Source: Terrisporobacter sp.
GTDB taxonomy: Bacteria; Bacillota_A; Clostridia; Peptostreptococcales; Peptostreptococcaceae
NCBI GenBank assembly: GCA_029851945.1
Contig: JARKUZ010000064.1
Location: 1 to 57,362 of the forward strand
Reading direction: 5' to 3'
DNA: 57,362 nt
The position numbers were made by a program, and so were the translations under genes. The notes under the pieces are model-generated. The model worked only from the letters and a program-made list of their open reading frames with translations. It did not search any database and had not been told where the DNA came from. This document shows positions 16,911-25,724 of this stretch, in pieces. Numbering within the stretch: the first letter of the stretch is position 1; each line of letters begins with the position of its first letter.

Positions 16911-16941
16911 CCTTATTAGTCTCACGGGACTATCTTAAAGG
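16911..16941 (-). promoter_or_regulatory. PyrR-binding loop (pyrimidine attenuator)
   Basis: The minus-strand RNA reads CCUUUAAGA-UAGUC-CCGUGA-GACUA-AU-AAGG: a lower CCUU/AAGG helix, a 5' internal bulge, an upper UAGUC/GACUA helix and a six-base loop. This matches the PyrR anti-antiterminator layout and its conserved loop (AGUCC-x-G-x-GAG-x-CU). In pyr operons UMP-bound PyrR holds this loop and lets the downstream terminator form. AUACC just 5' of the loop could pair with GGUAU of the terminator as the competing antiterminator. Confidence 0.75.
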
Positions 16942-16958
16942 TATCCTATTGATTCAAT

Positions 16959-16987
16959 ATAATAACTTATAAATAAAAACATGTCAA
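16959..16987 (-). promoter_or_regulatory. Promoter of the symporter leader
   Basis: Minus-strand TTGACA (16987-16982), 17-base spacer, TATTAT (16964-16959). A near-consensus vegetative promoter that places the transcript start a few bases before the PyrR loop. Confidence 0.75.
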
Positions 16988-17143
16988 TATTTGTAGAAAA
17001 AAGATTTCATATATTATATAAATAATTAAAAATTAAAAAAATATAAGCTCTGTATAAATTAAAACTGTACTTATGAAATATAAAATTGTACAAGTTCATA
17101 TATTTATATAAGTTATAAAGAAATATTACTAGGTGGATAAAAA
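16988..17143. other. AT-rich spacer before the decayed ATPase
   Basis: No ORF of note and no clear RNA structure. AGGTGGA at 17131-17137 is the surviving ribosome site of the decayed P-type ATPase. Confidence 0.4.
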
Positions 17144-17782
17144 ATGAGGTACTATAACAAACCTATTAATGAAACCTTAAAATATTTGAAAGCAAATCAA
17201 GAATCGCTTTAAATACAAGTGATGTAGAGTCAAGGAGAAAAAATACGGATTTAATGAATTTCAAATTAAAGAAGGAAAATCTATTTTAGATGAAATATTT
17301 GATAGTGTAATGGAGCCAATGATATTAATATTGCTTGCTGCAGCAGTTATAAGTGACTTTGCTGGAGAAACTTATGATGCAATTGGAATTCTTACGGCAG
17401 TACTTTTAGGTCTTTCTATGGGTGCTATAACAGAAGGTAAATCAAAAAAAGCAGCACAAGCTTTGTCAAAATTAACAGAAAATATAGAAGTAAAAGTGCT
17501 AAGATAAGAGCAGAAGTATTAAAGGAGATTGGAAAGCTTCAAGATAAATCAATGAGAATATTAGGATTTATAAATTAGAACTTAGGATTATATTTATTAC
17601 AGGAATTGCACAAATAGTATTTACTCAAACTTTTAGAGGCTTTTTTTAATACAGTATCCTTAAATATAGATATGTGGATTAAAATAATACTATTATCATC
17701 TGTAATACTTATGTTAAATGAAGTAGTTAAGCTTATACTTAGAGTATTAAAAAAAGTTATTTATAAAAATCGACAAGTGTGA
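17144..17782 (+). pseudogene. Decayed Ca2+-type P-type ATPase
   Basis: From ATG 17144 the DNA encodes, in shifting frames, parts of a P2A ATPase: an N-terminal actuator-linker start (M-R-Y-Y-N-K-P-I-N-E-T), the first membrane helices (clean frame 17310-17507, 'M-E-P-M-I-L-I-L-L-A-A-A'), a short N-domain scrap 'L-Q-D-K-S-M-R-I-L-G-F' and the last membrane helix region (about 17580-17780). Frameshifts occur near 17205, 17238, 17505 and 17645, and the phosphorylation domain with DKTGT is deleted. It is non-functional. It is a different paralogue from the intact ATPase at 51974. Confidence 0.8.
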
Positions 17783-17882
17783 TGATTTATATGTAACAAA
17801 AATTATATATTACTTTTAATTCATTTCAGAGAAAACAACAAGTTCTTCGGTAGAAATTTATAAAAGATATGAAAGAGGATAA

Positions 17883-17919
17883 AAAATCCTAGGCTTATTT
17901 AATAAGGCTAGGATTTTTT
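17883..17919 (+). terminator. Terminator downstream of the decayed ATPase
   Basis: AATCCTAGGCTTATT pairs with AATAAGGCTAGGATT and is followed by TTTTT. Its survival suggests decay of the gene is recent. Confidence 0.8.
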
Positions 17920-17935
17920 ATATTTTAATGAGGAG

Positions 17936-17970
17936 CGCCCACGCAGTGGCTTAAGCGAAGCGAATTTTTT
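17936..17970 (+). repeat. 35-bp dispersed intergenic repeat, copy 2
   Basis: Identical to 12454-12488 except at one base. It follows the terminator of the decayed ATPase by 17 bases; copy 1 lies in the spacer after the phnX terminator. A shortened relative lies after another terminator at about 25636. Confidence 0.7.
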
Positions 17971-18106
17971 CATTAGAAGTGGAATTTGACATATGGCAAG
18001 ATGTTTTTCATGAAAAAGTATATATTTATATTACATTATTTGATACTATATTAAATAAAGAAAAATCTAGATATTTAACGAAAAAATGAATAAGGGGGAT
18101 ATCGCT

Positions 18107-20089
18107 ATGATGGAAAATATTATAGATGATAAAAAATTAGTTGAAAAAGAAAAAAAGACATTTGGAATTATAATGGGAATATTATTTACAATATTGTTTA
18201 TTTTTGTTTTCAGTATATTCTTTACAGGTAATTTAGATAGACCTGAATTACAATCTACTTTAGTTTTTATTAGGTTTTTTAACTCAACCCTTGGAATACT
18301 TGCTTTTGGTAGTTGTATGATATCATATAATAGATTAAAAAAAGATGATGTTTTTATAATTTCGCTAATGTATCTAGGACTAGCTGTAGGGATAATATTT
18401 GGGCAGATAGATTATCTTAGTTTTTACTATCAAGAATATAGTCTTTCAAATTATATTATTGTATCTACCTCAATACTTAGAATATCTTTACTTTTAATTT
18501 TACTCTTTAATAATATTAAAATAAAAAAGTTTATTATAAATAATAAAAGATTTTCTATGATATTTGTAATTTTATATACTATTGTATTTGGTTTTGTAGA
18601 GCAAAAATTAGAAGTCATAGGTTTTGATTATAGTACTGAGTTTTTTATACTATATAATTTTATTTTGACTATAGTATATATTGCCAGTGCTATTAGATTA
18701 TTCAAAATTGGAAAAAGAGAGAAAGAATATTTATACATGATACTAGCATCTAGTATACTTATGCTTTCTATAAAAGCTATTTATGCTATTTATGGAGCAA
18801 ATACAACATCTTTTTATGTAAGAATAACATCAGTATCAATAACATATATAATATCTTTAATAGTAATCATTGGAGCATTTATAGAATTGTTTATTTATAT
18901 AAATAGATCGAAGATTTTAAATGATAATTTAGGTATTTTTTATAATTTTACAGATAATGATAAGCATAGTTTTATGTTTATATGTAATAAGGAAGGAAAA
19001 ATACTTTATTTAAATAAAAAGCTTAGAGAATTTTGTTCGTCATCAGAAGGTTTTAAAGAAGATGAATTAGATGAATTTTTTGATAAAAGAAGAAAAGCTG
19101 TGGATGAAGGTAACGAAATAAAAGAATATTTAAATGAACATGGCATATGGAGAGGTGTAATTAAAAATAAGGAAGATGGAAGGGCCATTGATTGTTCAAT
19201 ACAAATAATAAATACTATAGGAGAAGAACAAGAAATAGCTGTTTCCTATATGGATATATCAGAAGCTATAAGCAAAGAATTAGAATTGGAAAAGTTAAAG
19301 GTATATCACAAAGAAAAAACTGAATTTGTTTCAAATATTTCTCATGAGTTAAGAACTCCGTTAAATATTTTTTATTCCACACTTCAGTTATTAGATAAAA
19401 CTATTACCAATGAAGATATAGATTTTAAATCTGTGTATAAGAGATATAGAAAAACTTTGCATGTAAACTGTAAAAGGATGTTAAGATTAATAAATAACGT
19501 GGTAGATATATCAAAAATAGAAACAGGAATATTAAAAGGTAAGTTTGATAATTATAATATAGTAGCTGTAGTTGAAGATGTAACCTTATCTGTTTTAAAT
19601 TATGCACAATTAAAATCAATAGATGTAAACTTTGATACTAATTGTGAAGAATGTATTGTAAAGTGTGATCCTTCTATGATTGAAAGAGTAATGCTTAATT
19701 TATTATCAAATGCAATTAAGTTTTCGAAAGAAAATAAAAGTATTTATGTAGATGTTTTAGTAAGTGATGATTCTGTAGAAATTAATGTAAAAGATGAAGG
19801 TATTGGTATTTCAAAACAAAATAGGAAGGCAATTTTTGAAAGGTTTGTACAAGCAGATAAATCTCTTACACGTGAGAATGAAGGAAGTGGAATAGGACTT
19901 AGTATAGTTAAATCCATAGTAGACCTTCATGGAGGGTATATAAGTGTGGAAAGTAAGGTAGGGAGAGGAAGTACCTTTAAAATATTACTTCCTCATAAAA
20001 ATGATAATCATAGTGATTATAAAATTTATGATATAGATAACTATAATACAGAGTTAGAGCTTTCAGATATATATGAAGTATTAACTTAG
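18107..20089 (+). CDS. Orphan sensor histidine kinase with MASE3-like membrane sensor
   Basis: About 660 residues from ATG 18107 (GGGGG at 18094-18098; the upstream in-frame ATG at 18086 precedes that site). Eight hydrophobic helices (about 20-275) resemble a MASE3-type sensor. A PAS-like domain (about 285-395, 'F-M-F-I-C-N-K-E-G-K-I-L-Y-L-N') leads to HisKA 'F-V-S-N-I-S-H-E-L-R-T-P-L-N' and HATPase 'N-L-L-S-N-A-I-K-F-S' ... 'G-S-G-I-G-L-S'. No response regulator gene is adjacent. In related clostridia such orphan kinases often act on Spo0A, which is a possibility only. Confidence 0.85.
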   Translation: MMENIIDDKKLVEKEKKTFGIIMGILFTILFIFVFSIFFTGNLDRPELQSTLVFIRFFNSTLGILAFGSCMISYNRLKKDDVFIISLMYLGLAVGIIFGQIDYLSFYYQEYSLSNYIIVSTSILRISLLLILLFNNIKIKKFIINNKRFSMIFVILYTIVFGFVEQKLEVIGFDYSTEFFILYNFILTIVYIASAIRLFKIGKREKEYLYMILASSILMLSIKAIYAIYGANTTSFYVRITSVSITYIISLIVIIGAFIELFIYINRSKILNDNLGIFYNFTDNDKHSFMFICNKEGKILYLNKKLREFCSSSEGFKEDELDEFFDKRRKAVDEGNEIKEYLNEHGIWRGVIKNKEDGRAIDCSIQIINTIGEEQEIAVSYMDISEAISKELELEKLKVYHKEKTEFVSNISHELRTPLNIFYSTLQLLDKTITNEDIDFKSVYKRYRKTLHVNCKRMLRLINNVVDISKIETGILKGKFDNYNIVAVVEDVTLSVLNYAQLKSIDVNFDTNCEECIVKCDPSMIERVMLNLLSNAIKFSKENKSIYVDVLVSDDSVEINVKDEGIGISKQNRKAIFERFVQADKSLTRENEGSGIGLSIVKSIVDLHGGYISVESKVGRGSTFKILLPHKNDNHSDYKIYDIDNYNTELELSDIYEVLT

Positions 20090-20090
20090 A

Positions 20091-20119
20091 AAAAGTCCTT
20101 GTTTAACAAGGACTTTTTT
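20091..20119 (+). terminator. Terminator after the orphan kinase
   Basis: AAAAGTCCTTG and CAAGGACTTTT arms around TTTAA, then further Ts. Confidence 0.85.
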
Positions 20120-20211
20120 ATATGTAAATATATATTGAGTCAATTGTATTATTAAAAAAGAAGTTTTTATTAAAATATTTAAATAAAAATATAAAAATAC
20201 TTATAAAAATA

Positions 20212-20240
20212 TTGACTATATAAAAAAAAGATGATAATAT
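20212..20240 (+). promoter_or_regulatory. Promoter of the siderophore uptake operon
   Basis: TTGACT (20212-20217), 17-base spacer, TAATAT (20235-20240). The Fur box starts 16 bases further on, so repression would block the early transcribed region. Confidence 0.6.
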
Positions 20241-20256
20241 TTGTTCATAAGTTAAT

Positions 20257-20271
20257 TGATAATAATTATTA
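20257..20271 (+). promoter_or_regulatory. Fur box
   Basis: TGATAATAATTATTA matches the 7-1-7 Fur consensus TGATAAT-N-ATTATCA in 13 of 14 defined positions. It indicates iron-dependent repression of the operon that follows. Confidence 0.8.
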
Positions 20272-20331
20272 TTTGCGACGGATAATGGTAATTAATAGTA
20301 TATTAGATGAAAGTCATTTAGGAGGAAAGAC

Positions 20332-21270
20332 ATGAAAAAATTAAAATCAATAGCATTATTATGTGTAACAATGTTAACGTTTGGTATGGTTACAGGTTGC
20401 TCATCTGATAATGGGAAAGAAAATACTCAAGAAACAAGAACAGTTCAATCAGTAAAAGGAAAAGTTGAAATACCAGCTAATCCTAAAAGAATAGTAGATA
20501 TATCAGGAAGTAGTGAAGAGTTAGTATTACTTGGGCATGCTCCAGTAGCTACAGCCAACGTAGATTCTTATGAAACTACTAAAGTGCCATCATACATAGA
20601 AGATAAATTAGGTGATGCAAAAGTAGTTGGTCACTCAATGATGGATACAATGGATATAGAAGCTATACTTGCTGCTGAGCCAGATTTAATAATAATGGCT
20701 CCAAGACAAGAAAAAATATATGACCAATTAAAAGAAATAGCACCAGTTGTTATGTTAGAAGATAGATCAAATGATTGGGAAGCTAAACTTAAAGATGTTG
20801 CAGCATTATTTGGTCAAGAAAAACAAGCTCAAGAATGGTTAGATGCTTACTACAAAAAAGCAGAAGAATTAGGTAAAGAAATAAAAAAAGCTAACGGAGA
20901 AGATACTACTTATTTAACAGTGTTAGCTAGTTCAGGACAATTTATGGTATTTACAGAAGGTGGAATAGGAACAGTATTAAAAGAAGATATGAAGTTACCT
21001 CAACCAACTAACATGCCTAAACAAGATAGTATAACTCTACCAACTGTAACTATGGAAGGTTTATCAGAGATAGATGCTGATCATATAATAGTTATAGCAA
21101 CAGAATCAGATAAAGCTGATTTAGATGCAAGTACAGTTTGGCCAGAAATAAGAGCTGTAAAAGAAGGAAATGTGACTATACTTGATGCAAGTCCATACTT
21201 CTCTCAAGCATACAATCCAGTAGGAAGAGAATTACTATTACAATCAATCAAAGATGAATTTGTAAAATAA
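20332..21270 (+). CDS. Siderophore ABC transporter substrate-binding lipoprotein
   Basis: 312 residues, ATG after GGAGG. A lipoprotein signal ends in V-T-G-C (Cys23). The mature protein is a FecB/FhuD-type cluster A binding protein: 'I-P-A-N-P-K-R-I-V-D-I-S-G-S-S-E-E-L', 'E-A-I-L-A-A-E-P-D-L-I-I' and a C-terminal 'Y-N-P-V-G-R-E-L-L-L'. It captures a ferric siderophore outside the membrane and delivers it to the two permeases encoded downstream. The exact siderophore cannot be read; YfiY-like carboxylate or mixed types are plausible. Confidence 0.9.
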   Translation: MKKLKSIALLCVTMLTFGMVTGCSSDNGKENTQETRTVQSVKGKVEIPANPKRIVDISGSSEELVLLGHAPVATANVDSYETTKVPSYIEDKLGDAKVVGHSMMDTMDIEAILAAEPDLIIMAPRQEKIYDQLKEIAPVVMLEDRSNDWEAKLKDVAALFGQEKQAQEWLDAYYKKAEELGKEIKKANGEDTTYLTVLASSGQFMVFTEGGIGTVLKEDMKLPQPTNMPKQDSITLPTVTMEGLSEIDADHIIVIATESDKADLDASTVWPEIRAVKEGNVTILDASPYFSQAYNPVGRELLLQSIKDEFVK

Positions 21271-21283
21271 TTATAATAAATAA

Positions 21284-21321
21284 AGTAGGTGGTGAAAGTA
21301 GATTGGTTTTCATCACCTACT
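21284..21321 (+). terminator. Intercistronic hairpin after the binding protein
   Basis: GTAGGTGGTGAAA pairs with TTTTCATCACCTAC. The following bases (TATTTAAG) make a poor T-run. This fits a partial terminator or mRNA-stabilising stem that would give more binding protein than permease. Confidence 0.65.
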
Positions 21322-21413
21322 ATTTAAGTTTATGGGAAAATAAAATTATAAAAGTAATTATATGGGTATATAAAAAATATATTTTATAATACTTCAAGCA
21401 AGGAGGATGAGCT

Positions 21414-22427
21414 GTGACTAAATCAAATAGAAGAAGCTTAGCTTATTTATTAATGTTTATTGGAATTATATTGCTAGTACTAGGGATAGGACTTTCAATC
21501 TCATTAGGAGCTAAAAATATAGATTTTTCAACAATAATACAGAGTTTATTTTCAAATGAAAATGATGTAAATATAAAAATTATTAGGGATGTTAGAATCC
21601 CAAGGGCAATTTCAGCAGCACTTGTAGGTGGATTTTTAGCAGTATCAGGTGCAATAATGCAAGGTATCACTAGAAATCCTATTGCAGAACCATCTGTAAT
21701 GGGAATTACGCAAGGGGCAACTTTTATGATTGCAGTAGCTTTTGTATTACAAAGAATTAATACGAATTTGGTTATAGGAAGTTTTGGTCTTATGATATTT
21801 GCGTTTTTAGGTGCAAGTATAAGTGGTCTTTTAGTTTATTTTGTAAGTTCAAGGTCAGTTAGAAAAGTAGATCCTGTAAAGTTAGCTCTTGCAGGAACAG
21901 CACTTGGAACTTTATTAATATCTTTAGCTATGGGAATTTCAATGTATTTTAACTTATCTCAGCAATTAAGTTTTTGGATTTCTGGAGGATTAGTTAGTGC
22001 TAAATGGCAAGGTATAAAGTTACTTTTAATAGTTGGTGGAATTGGAATGATAGCGGCTATGATAATGTCCCCTAAGATAACTATTTTAAGTCTAGGTGAA
22101 GAGGTTGCAATTGGGCTTGGGCAAAGAACTAATTTAGTTAGATTTATTTGTTTAATGATAGTAATAGCCTTAACGGGGGCTTCAGTATCAGTAGCTGGAA
22201 ATATAGTATTTGTAGGTCTTATAGTTCCTCAAATAGCAAAAGCAATAGTTGGAGCAGACTATAGATTAATAATACCAAGTTCAATGATTTTAGGTTCAGT
22301 ATTATTAGTGTATAGTGATATTTTAGCAAGAATGATTAATCCGCCATACGAAACTCCAATAGGTTCGCTAACAGCATTATTAGGAGTACCTATGTTTATA
22401 TACCTTGTGAGAAAGGATACAAAATAG
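21414..22427 (+). CDS. FecCD-family siderophore permease, subunit 1
   Basis: 337 residues, GTG start after AAGGAGG. Nine to ten transmembrane helices of the BtuC/FhuB fold, with 'R-D-V-R-I-P-R-A-I-S-A-A-L-V-G' near the first conserved helix and 'G-N-I-V-F-V-G-L-I-V-P-Q-I-A-K' in the ATPase-contact region. It pairs with the next gene, two bases away, to form the heterodimeric channel. Confidence 0.92.
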   Translation: MTKSNRRSLAYLLMFIGIILLVLGIGLSISLGAKNIDFSTIIQSLFSNENDVNIKIIRDVRIPRAISAALVGGFLAVSGAIMQGITRNPIAEPSVMGITQGATFMIAVAFVLQRINTNLVIGSFGLMIFAFLGASISGLLVYFVSSRSVRKVDPVKLALAGTALGTLLISLAMGISMYFNLSQQLSFWISGGLVSAKWQGIKLLLIVGGIGMIAAMIMSPKITILSLGEEVAIGLGQRTNLVRFICLMIVIALTGASVSVAGNIVFVGLIVPQIAKAIVGADYRLIIPSSMILGSVLLVYSDILARMINPPYETPIGSLTALLGVPMFIYLVRKDTK

Positions 22428-22429
22428 TT

Positions 22430-23443
22430 ATGAAAATAAATAAAAATAGAAAATTTATATTAGTCATAGGAATTATTATTTCCTTAATATTTATAACATT
22501 TTTAGCTAGTTTAAATATGGGGTCTTTATCAATAGAACCTGGGGATGTTATTAAAACATTAATAGGACAAGGTTCTAAGAGTCATGAAATAGCAATTTTT
22601 AAGTTGAGATTGCCAAGAATAGTAATTGCAATTTTAGTCGGAACAGCTTTAGCAACAGCAGGTACCATTTTACAAGGTGTTACTAAAAATGATTTAGCAG
22701 ATTCGGGTATACTTGGTATAAATTCAGGAGCAGCATTATTCGTTGTTGTTTATATTTATCTTATGAATGGAAATGTTTATGATGGTATGAGTAATTTAAC
22801 TATATTCACTATGCCAGTTGTTGCACTTTGTGGAGCTATATTTGGAGCATTTTTAATTTATGCTCTTGCATGGAAAAATGGTATAAATTCATCAAGATTA
22901 TTATTAATAGGTATAGGGATTAATACGGCTTTTACATCAATACTTACTATTTTCCAGTTAAGATTTACCACTCAAGAATTTAATAGAGTAATGGCATGGA
23001 CTTCTGGAAGTATATGGGGAGCGAGTTGGAAATATGTATTGGCAGTTTTACCATTTATATTAATATTCATGGTGCTTACTATTTATAAATCTAGATACTT
23101 AGATACATTAAATTTAGGTGATGAAGTAGCAACAGGTTTAGGTATAGAAGTTGAAAAAGAAAGAAGAAAACTAATTATATATGCAGTTATTTTAGCTGGT
23201 GTTGCCACATCTGTTGCAGGAAGTATAGGATTTTTAGGGTTAGTGGCACCGCATATAGGAAGAAAATTAGTTGGTCCAAAACATAAAAAACTAATTCCTA
23301 CAGCATCACTTATAGGTATTTTAATTTTATTAGTATCGGACACAATATCTAGAAATTTAATAGCACCTATGGAAATACCAGTAGGAATAGTTGTAGCTAT
23401 AATAGGTGTACCATACTTTATTTATTTAATGTTAGCAGAGTAG
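22430..23443 (+). CDS. FecCD-family siderophore permease, subunit 2
   Basis: 337 residues, ATG two bases after the previous stop. It has the same fold as its neighbour: 'F-K-L-R-L-P-R-I-V-I-A-I-L-V-G', 'A-G-S-I-G-F-L-G-L-V-A-P-H-I-G-R-K-L-V-G'. The paralogous pair of equal length (337 each) is typical of yfiZ/yfhA-type systems. Confidence 0.92.
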   Translation: MKINKNRKFILVIGIIISLIFITFLASLNMGSLSIEPGDVIKTLIGQGSKSHEIAIFKLRLPRIVIAILVGTALATAGTILQGVTKNDLADSGILGINSGAALFVVVYIYLMNGNVYDGMSNLTIFTMPVVALCGAIFGAFLIYALAWKNGINSSRLLLIGIGINTAFTSILTIFQLRFTTQEFNRVMAWTSGSIWGASWKYVLAVLPFILIFMVLTIYKSRYLDTLNLGDEVATGLGIEVEKERRKLIIYAVILAGVATSVAGSIGFLGLVAPHIGRKLVGPKHKKLIPTASLIGILILLVSDTISRNLIAPMEIPVGIVVAIIGVPYFIYLMLAE

Positions 23444-23459
23444 AAAGAAGGAGACGAAT

Positions 23460-24245
23460 ATGAATTGCATAAAAACTAAAGACCTAAACATTTCTTATGG
23501 AAATTTAGATATAGTTAAAGATTTAAATTTAGAGATACCAAAGGGTAAGATAACAACAATAATAGGTGCTAATGGATGTGGTAAATCTACTATATTAAAA
23601 ACTATAGCTAGGATACTACAGCCAAAGAGTGGTGATATATTTATAAATGATAAAAATATAAAAGACCAAAGTTCAAAAGAACTAGCTAAGACTATGGCGG
23701 TTCTGCCTCAAAGTCCACAAGCACCAAGTGGTCTTACAGTAGAAGAATTAATATCTTATGGAAGATTCCCTCATCAAAAGGGATTTGGAAAAATGAAAAA
23801 AGAAGACAATGATATAGTTTCATGGGCTTTAGAAGCTACAGGAATATCTGAGTTTAGAGATAGAAAAATAGAAGCTTTATCTGGTGGACAAAGACAAAGA
23901 GCGTGGATAGCTATGGCTCTGGCTCAACAAACAGATATACTTGTACTTGATGAACCAACAACATATTTAGATTTAGCACATCAATTAGAAGTATTAAATT
24001 TATTAGAAGAATTAAATAAAAAACAGGGAACAACTATCGTTATGGTTATACACGAACTTAATAATGCAGCAAGGTTTGCAGATCATATGATAGGTGTTAA
24101 AAAAGGAAAAATAGCATGTCAAGGTAGTGCATATGAGGTAATGACAAAGGAAAATCTTAAAGAATTATTTAATATAGATGCAGAAATTGTATCTGATCCT
24201 AGAACCAATAAGCCTGTATGTATAACTTATGACATGATAGGATAG
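23460..24245 (+). CDS. Siderophore ABC transporter ATPase (FhuC/FecE type)
   Basis: 261 residues, ATG after AAGGAG. Walker A 'G-A-N-G-C-G-K-S-T', signature 'L-S-G-G-Q-R-Q-R-A-W-I-A-M-A', Walker B 'I-L-V-L-D-E-P-T-T-Y-L-D' and H-loop 'V-I-H-E-L-N' all conform to the FecE/FhuC class. It powers import through the two permeases encoded just upstream. Confidence 0.93.
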   Translation: MNCIKTKDLNISYGNLDIVKDLNLEIPKGKITTIIGANGCGKSTILKTIARILQPKSGDIFINDKNIKDQSSKELAKTMAVLPQSPQAPSGLTVEELISYGRFPHQKGFGKMKKEDNDIVSWALEATGISEFRDRKIEALSGGQRQRAWIAMALAQQTDILVLDEPTTYLDLAHQLEVLNLLEELNKKQGTTIVMVIHELNNAARFADHMIGVKKGKIACQGSAYEVMTKENLKELFNIDAEIVSDPRTNKPVCITYDMIG

Positions 24246-24254
24246 GACAATAAT

Positions 24255-25601
24255 ATGGATAATCAACAAGCATTAAAAGAAGAAAAAATAAGTAAATTAT
24301 TATTAAAATATTCAGTACCAGCAATACTGGCTATGATGGTAACATCTTTATATAATACTGTGGACAGAGCTTTTATAGGTGCAATAAAAGATGTAGGAGC
24401 TCTTGCACTATCAGGACTTGGAGTTACAATGCCTTTATTTACAATCTTAGGTGCATTTTGTGTGGCTATAGCTATAGGAGGAAGTACAAATATCTCCATA
24501 AAGCTGGGAGAAGGAAATAAAGAAGATGCAGAAAAAATATTAGGAAATACTTTTGCTTTGGAGTTTGTAGTAGCTATTGTAATAATCCTAATAGGAGTAT
24601 TTTTCTTAGATGATATACTTTATTTATTTGGAGCAAGTGAAGATACTATAACTTATGCAAGAGACTATATGAGTGTAATCTTTGCTGGAGCATGGTTTAA
24701 TTTACCTGGTTTTAGCTTAAATAGTGCTATAAGGGCAGAAGGTAATCCAAAGTTAGCCTCAAAAATGATGATAACAACATGTTTACTAAATTTAATATTA
24801 GACCCAATATTTATATTTGTATTTGATATGGGAATAAAAGGAGCAGCAGTTGGGACAGTAATATGTCAATTAACTATTTGCTTTTGGTCTCTCCATTATT
24901 TTACAATAGGTAAATCAAACTTAAAGTTAAAATTAAAAAATATAAGATTAGATAAAAAATTCATAAAAATAATCGTAATTGTAGCATTAACGCCTTTATT
25001 TATGGAAATGGCTGCGGGATTTATACACTTAATTACAAATAAGGTATTACAAGTATATGGTGGCGATTTAGCTATAGGTGCTATGACAGCTGTGACGTCA
25101 ATATCATTAATTTTCTTAATGCCAGTATTTGGATTAAGTCAAGGTATGCAAACTATAATTGCATATAATTATGGTGCAAAACAAATAGATCGTGCTAAAA
25201 AGACGCTATTGATGGCCATAGTTGCAGCTACAGGCTTATTAACTGTTGGGTGTATATTAATTCAAATGTTCCCAGAGTTCTTTGTAAGTATATTTACAAA
25301 AGATAAAGATCTTATGAACTTAGCTGTTAATGGAATAAACATAAACTTAATAACTTTACCTACTATAGGGATTTCTATTTTAGGTGCAGTTTATTTCCAA
25401 TGTATAGGAAGAGCCAAATTATCAATGATTCTAAGCATATTAAGACAAGTTATAATATTAATTCCTGTTATACTTGTAGTACCTAAAATATTTGGGCTAA
25501 ATGGTGTTTGGTTCTCACAACCAATAGCGGATATAGGTGCGATGATAATAATTAGTTTTTTCTTAGTAAGAGAATTTAAAGTAAAAAATATAGAGTTATA
25601 G
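24255..25601 (+). CDS. MATE-family efflux transporter in the iron operon
   Basis: 448 residues, ATG nine bases after the ATPase stop. Twelve hydrophobic helices in two MatE repeats. The first starts 'L-L-L-K-Y-S-V-P-A-I-L-A-M-M-V-T-S-L-Y-N-T-V-D-R'; the second has 'G-L-S-Q-G-M-Q-T-I-I-A-Y-N-Y-G-A'. Tight linkage to Fur-controlled uptake genes suggests export of a siderophore or of a toxic iron-linked compound, rather than general drug efflux. No siderophore synthesis genes are visible in the window. Confidence 0.88.
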   Translation: MDNQQALKEEKISKLLLKYSVPAILAMMVTSLYNTVDRAFIGAIKDVGALALSGLGVTMPLFTILGAFCVAIAIGGSTNISIKLGEGNKEDAEKILGNTFALEFVVAIVIILIGVFFLDDILYLFGASEDTITYARDYMSVIFAGAWFNLPGFSLNSAIRAEGNPKLASKMMITTCLLNLILDPIFIFVFDMGIKGAAVGTVICQLTICFWSLHYFTIGKSNLKLKLKNIRLDKKFIKIIVIVALTPLFMEMAAGFIHLITNKVLQVYGGDLAIGAMTAVTSISLIFLMPVFGLSQGMQTIIAYNYGAKQIDRAKKTLLMAIVAATGLLTVGCILIQMFPEFFVSIFTKDKDLMNLAVNGININLITLPTIGISILGAVYFQCIGRAKLSMILSILRQVIILIPVILVVPKIFGLNGVWFSQPIADIGAMIIISFFLVREFKVKNIEL

Positions 25602-25602
25602 T

Positions 25603-25632
25603 AAAAGGTGCATTTAAAATTGCACCTTTTTT
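25603..25632 (+). terminator. Terminator of the siderophore operon
   Basis: AAAAGGTGCA and TGCACCTTTT arms with an eight-base loop and T-run. Confidence 0.85.
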
Positions 25633-25635
25633 AGT

Positions 25636-25656
25636 CTTGAGCGAAGTAAATTTTTA
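25636..25656 (+). repeat. Degenerate 3' part of the 35-bp repeat
   Basis: CTTGAGCGAAGTAAATTTTTA resembles the 3' end of the 35-bp repeat (CTTAAGCGAAG then GAATTTTTT). It sits directly after a terminator. Confidence 0.4.
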
Positions 25657-25724
25657 TATTAAATTATGTAATTATTATGGTCTAAAATGGTATATAATAT
25701 TTTTTATGGGAGGTATGATTAACT

